From assembly GCA_037501455.1 (NCBI GenBank), contig CM074863.1, positions 14,690,001-14,754,000 on the forward strand: 64,000 nt of DNA, read 5' to 3'. The position numbers and the translations under genes were made by a program. Below the pieces are notes generated by a model. That model was not told where the DNA came from. It saw only the letters and a program-made list of their open reading frames with translations, and did no database searches. This document shows, piece after piece, positions 1 to 11,278 of this stretch. Numbering within the stretch: the stretch's first letter is position 1; every line of letters starts with the position of its first letter. The DNA is from Lantana camara. Taxonomy: Eukaryota; Streptophyta; Magnoliopsida; Lamiales; Verbenaceae.

Positions 1-1053
1 GCACCACCAAGCATTAACTCGCATCATTTTTGCGTCAGTGATCCATAATCTTCAAATCCCTTCAATTGTATGCACGCACATAGCTCAAAGATACATACCA
101 ATTTCAAAGATGTTCATATAAGAAGATTCATGAAAGAAAAGGGGCGAAAAGGCACCCATTTCGCTGATACCCAATTAAACAAGAGTAAAGATTACAACTT
201 TCCAAAAAAAGTAGAGCTTTTCAGTTACCAATTTTGGTTTCTGCTAATAAAACCAACAAAAATACCCGAAAGTCGGGCACATATTTAGAACAAAAGCATG
301 GAAAAGGTACAAGGGAAAGCGAAAAAAGCACCATTTCGAAGGAAATAAAAGACAAACTGAGAGGAATAGGATCACTGCACGCAAAAATGATAAGAGTTAG
401 CTGCTTGGATTCGATTCTGTGAGGTCCGAAATCCGAATTCTGCACTGCTGCTTCATATCATGTATTTGATTTGATTTAACATTTTCAGGTTCAGGATTTC
501 GGACAATTATGAAAAAGATACGTAAGAAAAAAAAAAAAAAAAAAGGTTCAGGATTTCGGGGCAGGTGAGGCCGCCCTTGCACCTGTTGCAGAAGTTTCTT
601 TCCGGTGTAAACCACGACTCTTGTTCTTGTAGAGTTTACTTGAATGTTTCTTTTCTTACCAAGTATCGCTTTAGCAACTTTATTTATTTTCACTTTAGCG
701 TGATTCACGTCTTGTAATTTCTTTATAAAGTTGGGATAAATAAATGAAGTTAATTTCATTTCACCTAATGACAAAGTTCCCATTCAAACTACATATGTTG
801 CCTCTTATTATGTCATCACTTTTCAAAATGATTCAAGTATCTTCAATTTTTCACTTATTAAAAATAATAATAGACCCCACAATTTTGTCCCTCTCTGGCC
901 TAAACTACTTGAAAACTCGAAAAAGACAGGCAATAGTAAACATTATTTGGCAAAACCTACACGGACAATGCATGTATGATGGAATAGATTAAGTGATTAC
1001 CGGAATAAAAATGTCAATACAGTATCACAAAAACGAGACCTGTAGCAGATCTA
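1..1053. other. Left-edge spacer, 3' flank of the DRM3 gene
   Basis: AT-rich DNA with no convincing coding frame. An A-run lies near 527-543. The only open frames are short, lack splice support and resemble no family I know. The right part probably holds the 3' UTR of the minus-strand DRM3 gene, whose stop codon is at 1054. Confidence 0.5.
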
Positions 1054-4000
1054 TCATCTATTGCTCCCCATTGTAGACCTAACTCGTTGCAATATTCTAA
1101 CAAACTCTGCGAACATAGAAAAATCTAAACCAGTCAAGCTATCACTATTTGCACCCGAGTTTGGATTCTGACATACCACAAAATCAAATCCACGGAACCT
1201 TTTTATTAGTTCCTCAAGTTTTTTGCTTGACAACTTATGGATGTCATCAAGCTGAATCAGCTCACCACTTTGTGCGGTATTCTCCCACCAATTCTTCATA
1301 ATCCTTCGCTTCACCTCACACGGCTCTACACAAACCACACCCTTCAAACGAATGTCAAGCCTATGCAAAGCAACTTCAGCTCCACCTATTCCGGTGAAAA
1401 AAGACAACACCGTCACTCCTTCAGGATACAACTGCCTTAAGACAGAAAGATGATACCCCAATGTATCTGTCTGAAAAGAGCCTTTAAGTGATTTAATTCT
1501 TTCTGCTGAGCTAAGTCCAGCAACTCGACTGTGATGCAATGGGTAGCCCATTATGCGCTCCAGATGTTCGGGTTCTAAGGGGCCCAACTTGTTTTTGCCA
1601 ACCCACATTAGGTTCTTTCTTTCACATTGTTGGAGAAGGTCTCGCTGCTGTTCAGGAGATGGAAGCCCGTTAGATTCAACCATCATTCTTGAAAGCTTAT
1701 CACATATATAAGATGTATTAGTACTATCAGAGTCAATGTAGGTTAGTTGCTTCCTGTTATCCCATGACGGCCACCATTTTCTTGCATATGGTATAGTTTC
1801 CTCGATAGTCACAGGCCCCTTGGGAAAAATGTGAAACCTATCTTCAGTTGAGAGGTTATGCACATAGCCTTCTCGTCTGCACAACGCCGAGTATGTTTGA
1901 GAATTCACAAATTCAGGCTGAAGTGAATACAAAAACTGTGATATTTTGGCCCACGAGTCTTGAGATAAATTGGTGACGTGTCCATAAAGGAAATAAGGGG
2001 GTTTAGCCACCACAAAACTCAGGCTCCTACAAGGGTTTGGGAAGGACAATGTCGGCTTCGTATCTAATTCTAGACTTGTTATACGGGCAACCCGTTTTCT
2101 AGAGGTAGCCAATCGGTTATTTGTCGAGATGGAGTTTTCTTTTCTTGCTTCTAGCCACGTCAGTCCAACAGAATTGTTTGGGTCTTCCATAAATTCTTCT
2201 TTTGGTTGCTTCCAGTTGTTTGATTCATCTGGGATTTCTTCTTTTGGCATCTTGCCTTTCATTTTCTGTAGCAAGTCAGTAATCCCAACTTGGGCGATAA
2301 CATCTGAAGTGCTTTCCTCTGTTTTTATATATGTGTCGAAAGGCTGACTAGTTGAGCAATCTCCCATCTTTCTTTTCAACAAGTTGCTCCAAGAGTTTGA
2401 GGAATACTGCAAAATACCATAAACAACTTAAAAACTGTTGGCTATCCATTACAAAGGTGATATTATATATATATATTTTTTTTTTTTAACACACACACTC
2501 CAAGTGGCCGAAGGGATTCGAACCCGGGACCTCGCCTTCGAGAAAGAACCTTCAGACCACTTGACCAACCCCTGTTGGTAAAGGTGATATTATATATGAA
2601 AACAGCTAAAAAGCTTATTAATAACGAAATAGACGAACCTTATCAGTATTAGGGCCAATACCAGTAACAATTGATTCAGCAAGCTCTTCCAAGGATGCTT
2701 CTGAACCTGAAAGACAACGACAAAAATAATGTGTCAAGAGAGAAATATGCAAATAACCAACTCAGGAAAAAGACAAAGTGTGTGCTATGATTTCAACTTA
2801 CGGCAAAAGAACAGTAAACTCTACTTGGCAGCATTCCTAATATTCCTCATTTGAAGTTTTCAATCACAATAATGGAAGCTCCCGATATAAATGTTGGATA
2901 TAGTGATAAGCAACGAAATGGGATATCAAACAGGAGTAGGGAAATCACTTTTATAAAAGATCTGAAAAGAGGAATTTCCTTTATCATCTTTTAGAGAGTC
3001 ATGATGAGCTCATTTCATTTGGCAACATAGTAAGTTTATCTCTTTGCCTTTGAAAGGGAAAAGAGGTTCATAATATCACCAAACACAAAGAAAACTAGTC
3101 TTACTTTCAGAATGGTTTTCTTACCGCATCACATGAACTTAGTAATTATATACTTTTCCTATTTGCATAATCAACTCACCCCATTTCTCAAAAGCTGCTG
3201 AAATTTCGTTCTCGGTAAAGCCCATCTCAAGCAATCGAAGCGTCTTCTCCATAATACCAAATAAGGCCTCGTTGTTGCAGTCCTGAAAATTTTCAAGTGT
3301 ATTTAGGGCACATGGTCAGAAATATTGAGCATATTAAGGGGATTAGAAGCATGTAACAACGTCCATACACTACATCGAGCTCAAAAACTCATGTAAATTG
3401 TATCAATAAATACGTATTTTTTTTTTTTACTGTATTCTATTGTTAATTAAGAAAGTGCACTTCTAACTAATGTTCGTATGGAATTTTCATCCAGCAAGAT
3501 ACTTGCACATCATAAAGGAACGGATTTTAGGGCCCAAGATAAGGTATAAAAATATATGATGTAGTACTGCTATTAATGGTGAACAAAACAAGTTAAGTGA
3601 TCAAGAATTTCGGCCTTGCATCTGCAGACCAGGGCCTGTAAAAGATCATATTACAAACTAACAAACTAGATTAAGAGCCCAGCCGAATAAATGCAAGTAT
3701 GATATCACTGACCATGTCAGTGGGCAATCAAAACTCATCCAATCAATCAAAACATGAAAAAAAAAAAGTCACTAAAGACCTTTGTACTTTCTGAATCTCC
3801 AAGAGATGAATTATTTGCATATTTTTCGTACTTCATGGCCATCCTTGCAGCAAAGATGTCGTCCATTAATTGACAAATAGGAGCTTCGTTACCTGCAATA
3901 CAACATCAGAATTATGTGTCAGGCAACATCTTCAGGAAAATTTCCAGCTGCTTTGTGATGCAAATAGAGTTGTACAAAATCCAGTGAGAAAATCACTGGA

Positions 4001-6440
4001 ATTTGAAACCAATAACAGAAGTGCATCAGTAGCAAGTATAAAAGAACTATGCAAACATAAAGTTAAAAAATATTGTAGACAAGTACAGATTGGAAAGCTT
4101 CCAATTGCCTACAACTGCTATATAAAAGAAGCTATGCGCCAATACATACTTATAGAGGCAATAATGATTGATTGTTAGGTTGTCAGATGCAGTCATAAGC
4201 AATTTTACAGTAATCAGCATATCAAGAGCAACAAATAAGAGGAGACATGCTATGAGGGCATGTGTAAGACTACATTTTAAAATTTAAGTGCAAAAAATAT
4301 GCAATGCATGCTTCAATAATTTAGAGGCAGAAGTTCAGGGTGCAGAAATTTCACAAACCAAGTCTATCCACAGCATACCGAACTTCATCTAAAGAGAAAT
4401 TCATCTTTAACAGCGATGAAATTTTCTCATCACTAACTCCAGGACCGCTAACAACATCTGGTTCCTGTAAGACACACCATTTTAACACCAGAATGTTATA
4501 TCACGAGAGAATTTTTGATTAATGCAATATAAACAGAAAATAACTATCATCATCAGAAATGAATAAATCACATTTCTTTAAGTAACCTTCAAGTATGGAT
4601 GACATAAGCTATCTCCCACAGGAAAAAGTTCACTTATATAATGACTAAACATGGAGAATAATGCATCAACTATGCACCATCAGCTGCGCAGTTTGTCAAA
4701 CTGAAGCTCAATCGTATGAGAAGAACAGACAGAGATGAATGTAATACATAACAATAATTAGTCACAGAAGATGGGGACCAGCACCAGACGCGGTCTATTA
4801 CAACTTGAATTGCTATATTTTTCATAGTTATTGAAACGTCAAAATATACCTGTTTTAAAGGAAAATCTACCATGGCATTCTTATTTGTATGTTCGAGAAA
4901 CAAGTTCTCGACAGATCTAGACGACTCTGATTTACGAAGCGCCTGGTTGAATAGAAAACAAATCAAGCCACAGCATAGACAAATTAAAATAGAAGGCGCA
5001 ATTATGAAGAGATCCAAATCAGCAATGGACATGTGTCCTCTGCAGTACACTCTAGGAGATAAATTAAGAACAGGAAATAAGACGAAACATTGGAGATCAT
5101 CTCTCTTCAAGAATCAAAAAATATGATGAGGAAAGATATGAGGAAGTGTATCGTATTTAAGATTGGAAAAAAAGAAAAGTTTAGTCAAAATTGAAAGTTA
5201 CAGTTCTTCTTTAAACATTTGTGTTCTAGAAGTTACTGCAGAAAATGTTTAGGATGAATTTCATTAGACTCAAAAGACACAACTAAAATGCATTGTACCT
5301 CCTTGGCGTGAAGGTTTGCAGCTAAATCATCACTGCCTCCATTGAATAATCCACCATCGAAAGATTCTGCCTTGGGTTGCTGAAGAGCTCAATTGAAATT
5401 AGGCAATACAACTTTTATAAGCAGAAATCATAAAAAACTTAGCCTCTGCTTGATAGGAATAGCAGAATGAAAATTTTAACCCATGATTTTACTGAAGCAC
5501 GAGTCTAGCAGCACCCAAAGAAAGATACATTGGGTTCCTTGGTTACCATCAGCAGATTTTCATTAAATTTTTAACGCAAGTTCATTACATGATACGACTA
5601 ATTGCATATCATGCATAGAGCGACACTTACAGAATATGCAAAGAGCGTCTCCAATACTAACTCGGCATTCCCTTCACCTGTAATGGAAAGGAAATGTCCT
5701 TGTCTGAAGTGTAATTATTAATGGCGATAGTGATATGCAAAGAATAAATATAAGTAATCGAAATAGTAGCAGCACATGTAAAAATGCTTCAAGGTTATGC
5801 CTTGCTCATACCTTTTTCCGCAATTGCTTTGTCGACCAGAGATGGCGCAAATCCCATCCCTATGAATGATGATCTTAAATCACTTCCAGATGAGGAAGCC
5901 ACATTTTCCTAAATTAATCAGAGCTCATAAGAGATAACTATCATAAGTAAATAGGTAAGTAAAATTCCAGCACAAGTGTCTGCAGTAATATATTTCAAAC
6001 AAAAGCTTTACATTACTAGACAATACTATAAATCCTCATGCTACCAAGAAAATGTAAGTTTAGACAGTCCCCTCCTTCTCTTTTTCTCATGTCAGCTTAG
6101 CAGCTCAAAATCCAACATTCAGTTCGCCCTCAGACTAATTATTCCACAAGCCTAGCTGAAAGTGCAACATTTACTCTAAAATAGCAACTGAAAGTAACCA
6201 TACCGCCCAAGGCCTCGAGCACGTGCTCTGCTCTGGCAAATCATAATCCAAACTCTCATCCTTTGGTAAGATTGCAACATCATTTGCTGCCAACAAAGAA
6301 TCCTCATCATCTGAAATTTCGACCACCTCGCACTACAAACGAGAGATGTTCTTTTCATTAAAATGCAAATATGAAAGACAAACACTCAGAGGGACAAAAA
6401 GAATTAACTCAAAACTTTTGGCATTCCAAGTAGCTACCAT
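1054..6440 (-). CDS. DRM3: DRM3-type domains-rearranged DNA methyltransferase homologue
   Basis: Eleven coding exons join in one frame (about 730 aa): 6438-6440, 6204-6332, 5812-5908, 5631-5677, 5299-5379, 4850-4942, 4359-4464, 3780-3892, 3180-3282, 2639-2706, 1054-2406. The proposed ATG is the last three bases of its exon, giving an N-terminus MCEVVEISDDEDS. Three UBA-like segments are visible: SFIGMGFAPSLVDKAI, ISSLLKMNFSLDEVRYAV and LRLLEMGFTENEISAAF. The last exon holds the rearranged methyltransferase domain, with the SAM-binding stretch VLSFFTGIGGAEVALHRL near the C-terminus. Where active DRMs have a Pro-Cys motif this protein reads GFDFVVCQNPNSG. Arabidopsis DRM3, a catalytically inactive partner in RNA-directed DNA methylation, has a very similar replacement. 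DRM3 is therefore a better call than DRM1/2. It is expected to act in the nucleus as a cofactor of a DRM2-type enzyme. The start is the least certain part. Confidence 0.88.
2471..2579 (-). mobile_element. tRNA-derived SINE in DRM3 intron 10
   Basis: Read on the minus strand, this 109 bp insert starts near 2579 with an A-box-like TGGTCAAGTGG. A perfect B box, GGTTCGAATCC, follows about 40 bp later, and it ends in an A-rich tail. It is flanked by an exact 18 bp direct repeat (AAAGGTGATATTATATAT at 2453-2470 and 2580-2597), the target-site duplication expected of LINE-mobilised SINEs. It lies in an intron and does not touch the splice sites. It is too short, and its stems too poor, to be a functional tRNA gene. 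Confidence 0.88.
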
Positions 6441-6960
6441 CTCAAGATTACTTGCGACTCGCAATGGAAGCAAAATCAAATCCTGTTTCTTGCACAAGTT
6501 CCTGCAAAAATTAAAAAAATAATAATAAAAGGCTAAATTTAGAAACTCCAACCACCAACTAGAAAACAAATGCCCTGACATGAAAACGACATCAACAAAA
6601 CAAAACCAAAATATCAACTTTGCGCAATTGAATGCTAAAACCCCAACAAATACAGGTAATTACGAGCTCAAAAGGCGGAAGAATGTAAATTGATCAGGCC
6701 TTTGATACATGCAAATAATTTAGCTAAAAAACTTTAAAAAAAGATAGGCGAAAATTTTCCGTTTCACCTAAATTAACTAAGAAGGAATCAAGGAGCTACG
6801 AATGAAAGATGCGGCATTAATTACGTGGCGACACTAGTGAGGTGTTGAATGGGGTTTAGCAGCGGCGCGTGGAGACTCGCGCTACCGCTGCGGCGGTGGA
6901 GAAATATATTAATCGAGTAATTTGATTTTTGAGAGCTCAGATGTCAGAACTGGAAAGAGT
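6441..6960 (-). promoter_or_regulatory. DRM3 5' leader and promoter region
   Basis: The short exon carrying the ATG begins at an acceptor near 6504, so an upstream non-coding exon is expected. A GC-rich stretch at 6855-6900 (GCGGCGCGTGG, GCTGCGGCGG on the plus strand) stands out from the AT-rich surroundings and looks like a 5' leader. A TATA-like AATATATT lies just upstream on the minus strand, near 6903-6912. The exact transcription start is inferred. Confidence 0.45.
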
Positions 6961-8143
6961 GTCGAGTTATACAGTAGCTCATCATGGGTGATTGCGTCAA
7001 CAAATATTTCAATTTAGCCCTCATACTTTTTCTATTTTTCACTTATAGCCTCTGCTTTTTCTCTGAATTTCACAAAAATAAATATTAAATGCTAACGTCG
7101 CAGCCTTTTAATTTTTGTGCTGAATCGGTGTGTACTGTGTACTCTGATTCTCTCTGTTGCAAATAAATTAATATTACAATGTACTCAGTTCACTTGCAGA
7201 CTTGTAATAGTAAGACTAAGTACTATCATGTGAAATTTGCCTGTTCTCCTTGTTTAAAAAAAAAAATTGGATCTCGAATTCTAAGAGTTCCCACATCTTG
7301 ATTAGACGAATTAAATGAAACGAAGTAAATTAAGTACTCAACGACCCGTTAAGGGTGAAATATATCTCCCACAAGTCTACAAGGAGTCCACCCTTAAGAC
7401 CCATATTAGATTCAAAAATAAAACTCTGAACCTAGATATGTCAGACGAATCAAATGATAGGAAGTGAAGTAAATCAACGATTCGTTAAGAATGAAATGTA
7501 CAAGAGCTCACCCTCAAAACCATATTAGAATAAAAAATAGACTCCCACACTATAACTCGTGAAAATTGGACCTCCTTGCACCTTACTGCCCTTACTGAAT
7601 TTGTTATTGTCCTCCTTTATTTAACCATATGTATTCCACTATTTCAGATTATGAGCAAGATATTCTACTACACATTCTAAAAATAACCAATAATAAGAAA
7701 CAAATGATGCACAAAGACATCAAAACATTGAATAAAGAAAGAAAGAAAGAGAGAGTACATAGTTAATTTTCCTTCTCTCTTCTTTTTTGTTTTTTCATTT
7801 CATATCTGTATTTGTTGGGAGCTTGGAAGCCAAAAACAAAAGGAGAAAAACGTTACATGGAAATAATAAGTACCAGGAACCTCAAACTAAACCCCCCCAA
7901 AGAAACCCCAAAACAAAATAAATCAATATTCGATTCATAAAGATCAAATAAGAAGCCTTCTTCCCATCCAATTCCAAGCAAAAGAGGGATCAACGGAAGT
8001 GCGCCGGCCAACTAAAAACAGCAACCACAATCCAGTATGAGATATATGCTATGCTCAAGTGTACAATAAACGCATAGAACTTCACCAGGAACTTGTTGAC
8101 AAAAGCACTGAAATGAATATGTTAGTCATCCAAATTTACCCCG
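6961..8143. other. Spacer between DRM3 promoter and ECT 3' end, with a dispersed repeat
   Basis: No coding frame. About 7260-7590 is a repeat whose core (starting near AAGTACTCAACG, with CTCCCACA and TCTACAAGGAGTCCACCC) recurs in degenerate form within this stretch and again at about 22630-22880. It is a dispersed non-coding repeat I cannot classify. A purine-rich GAAA/GA run lies at 7735-7757. The part from about 7850 to 8143 is probably the ECT 3' UTR. Confidence 0.5.
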
Positions 8144-11100
8144 CTAATCACGCTGAAGAGCTCTTGGATCGAGTGGAATTGTTCCAACTGTCAAAAAACC
8201 TGACTCCTCGTTGCCCATTACTTTGACTGGCATGGATCCAATCGTTACAACATTAACAGGCTCACTTTTTGTTGTGTTAGAAATGGAGGCACTAGGTTCA
8301 TCCGATTGTATAGTTAATGCTTCAACCTTTAATTCATCGACTGCATTTCGCACCGAAACTTCACCCCCGTGGCCTTCACCAACGTTTTCTAAGGGGACTT
8401 GCCTTGTTGGGCTAGACCGGCTGTTTACTGAGCTATCTGATTCACCATCTGCCGAAGATTTACTTTTGTTCGCAATGGTCGAATTGCCAGAATCGATTTT
8501 GGTAACATTTACATCTCCAATAGAAGGAAACTCATGAACAGACTGAAGTTTGCGAGGAGGATCAATCAGGGGAGCAAGAAATGGATTTTCATAGCTCTTC
8601 ATGAGAAGTCTGGCTCTCTCTTCCTGCAGTATCCTCTGTCTATTTTCGTAGTACATGAAATCATCGAGCAATGATGTCTTTAAAGTATGATTTTTGAATA
8701 TTTGCAGCATCTCCAAACCTTTCCAGTGGCATATCTGGAAATCAAAGGTATCGTAATTTAGGCAGGTTGATCACCTTTAACTGATGTTGAATAAGAAACT
8801 AAACAGATCGTAAAAGCACTTTGTCCTCAGATGTTGAACATCAAACTCAAATTTTGAAGTATAACAGATACTGCAGTGAGACAACCAAGATCAACAAAGA
8901 TACCACAAAATCTAAGCTGACTAGAACTTGCAGCAGGCAGAATATCTCGAGAGGAAGTAGAATTGCTTATACTTCATGAGTTAGCCAGTTAAAAACATAG
9001 AAAAGGGAATACAGCAGACCAGGATGCAACCGAGAAACAGAATAAGCAAAAAGAGCAGATCTTTATAGCTACATTAAGTGAAAATATGAGTGATCAAAAA
9101 AGAAAAGGATGTCAGTCCAAGATAACTAGCTAAGATGCATAGGGATACCTCTTGCGTATCTCTGCTGTTAGTCACTGGCTTGTTCTCATTATTCTCAAGT
9201 ATGATGTGCCTAAAATTTGGATTTGGCAGATCCTTTATGATATGCCATTTCACAGGAAAGCTACCACTCCATTTGTCTTGCTGCCAGAAATCCATGTCTC
9301 TGTGGAAGTCCACAGGGCCAGTCATCTCTGCAACGCCACAGAACTGTCCGCTTGCATTGACCTGAAGTTCACAAAAAAGATCAAAAGATCAAAAACATAG
9401 GTTCAAAATCCAAGGTGCTCAATACAAATGAGTGAGAAATGAGACTTACAGAAAAGAAGAGGAAGATAGGGCAGCCTTTAGGATCACCTGCAGCTATTCT
9501 CTGGGCATCTTCATAGGCAGCATTAAGCTTCTTGTTGCCATTAGGTGTAGATGACCAAACATTGTACTTTATGCTCTTATGCACATCATCCTCACTGTAC
9601 GACTTGATCACAAAGAACTTAGCATTTCTATAATCCACAGGAAAATCAACTTTGTTATACTGGTCAGTATAGATGATAATGTTTCCTTGTGCATCAGGAT
9701 TTCCGGCCCTAGTTGTATAGGCTTTAACTAACAGTTGATTCTTAGTTTTTTTCATTCCAGGCCCCCGACTCTGCTCACTCAATGTATCAGAGCCCCCTCT
9801 TACATCATTAGGGCCTCTTTCATATAGTATTTTGGACTTGACTTTCTGTACAGGTGCCCGAGTATGATCACTAGCTTCAAAACCAGAAAATCCATTTGAC
9901 TCAGTAAAAACACTCTTCATTAAACTACCACCTGATGAAGCCTTCCCATGTAAACCATTTTCTGTGCCTTGAGAACCTCTAACCTAGAAGACAAGATTCA
10001 CAAGAAAACAGTGAGCACACTGAAAATAAAAAAAGAAAACCCAGAGATAGATGTCGTTGGATAGCTCATTACTCATTAGGAAAAACTGCATTATTTTGTA
10101 GGAGATTCTCACCCGGGAAATCTGAGTTGATGCTTGATTACCAAAACTGCCAGAGGTAATACTGGGCATTGGCTGCTTGCCAGATTCAGTATTAGCCCGA
10201 CCTCCCTCAGAAACCCTTGCAAAGGAATTTCTCCGATTCGAGGCATCCCTTACTGCAGTCATTGAAGAATTAGAAGTATTTGAAGGCAGATTAAGTTTAG
10301 CTGCTACACCACCCATTTTATTGACAGGCACAGTATTATCAATGAACGAGTCTGTCATCTCATTTGCAATAGTATCAGGCCTAGATTGTAGAACCACAGG
10401 CAAATATGCAGGTGATGAAACAGAATTTTCATAAGACGGAAGGGCATAGTACTGCTGGGGTGCCACAATTGATCCATCCAGTCCAATCATAGCACCAGGA
10501 ATATAAGGATTATATGGATTATAAGGAGACTGTCCATATCCATAGCTAGGAGAATAGTATGCATACGGCAGATTTTCATTTGCACCCTGCAAGAGAGAGG
10601 GGAAAAAACTCAATATCTTTAATGTGGCAAGAAATTCTTTTTCTATTTTTGGGCAAGTAATCTGGTATGGAATTCAAAGATAAGCCAGATGTGGACTCAC
10701 AGTAAACTGAATGTCTTGACCATCCAGACCAAAATTCCTATGGTGATCTTCCCAATCAGTGATTGGTTCATATCCTGCCAAACGAGAAAGAGAGCATCAT
10801 CTCACTTGCAGTGCAAAGAATAATTAGCCAACTTGCCCAATTCATAAAATTAACGCATGTAAAAGATGGATTAACAAGTTATTACCTGTACAGATATATC
10901 CATAGCTGGTGGCAGTAGGAAAATACAAGTTTTGGTCAACAAAGTAGTCTGGGACTCCTTCGTTATACATCGCTTCAAATTGTTTAAATTGAGCAGCAAC
11001 TTGTGGGTTTGATTCTGTACCTTGGATCTGTGAAATCCAGAAATACTCTCATGAAAATCTACCTAAAAGCTAAATGAAGAAGGAAATGATGTGCTGAACT

Positions 11101-11278
11101 ATAAAAACCAAATCACCCCCACCCAAATATGTATGAGAAAAAACTTGCCACACAGCACAGCCACAATCCATAAAAACTTCATAGCCTAATATTTGATAGA
11201 AAAAGATGACTAACTACCAAAGAAGATTACCAGATACACATCAGCAAGTCCTTGATCAGGAACATTGTAGACGTCCAT
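8144..11278 (-). CDS. YTH-domain m6A-binding protein (ECT family, ECT6/7-like)
   Basis: Seven coding exons join in frame to about 691 aa: 11231-11278 (ATG at 11276-11278), 10886-11027, 10701-10774, 10113-10586, 9450-9983, 9149-9361, 8144-8734. The N-terminal half is low-complexity and Tyr/Pro/Asn-rich ([17 protein letters not shown]), as in plant ECT proteins, where it drives condensation and partner binding. The YTH domain starts at about [19 protein letters not shown]. The three cage tryptophans that hold N6-methyladenosine are present, in [19 protein letters not shown] and KWSGSF. The C-terminal tail ends LDPRALQRD. The protein should read m6A on mRNA in the cytoplasm. The first in-frame ATG after a non-coding 5' exon was chosen. 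Upstream exon use is uncertain because of the transposon insertion described separately. The tract resembles Arabidopsis ECT6/7 from memory. Confidence 0.9.

Noticed and set aside
2471..2579. Possible tRNA gene (A and B boxes)
   Set aside because: No cloverleaf can be drawn with good stems, and an A-tail with an 18 bp target duplication makes it a SINE.
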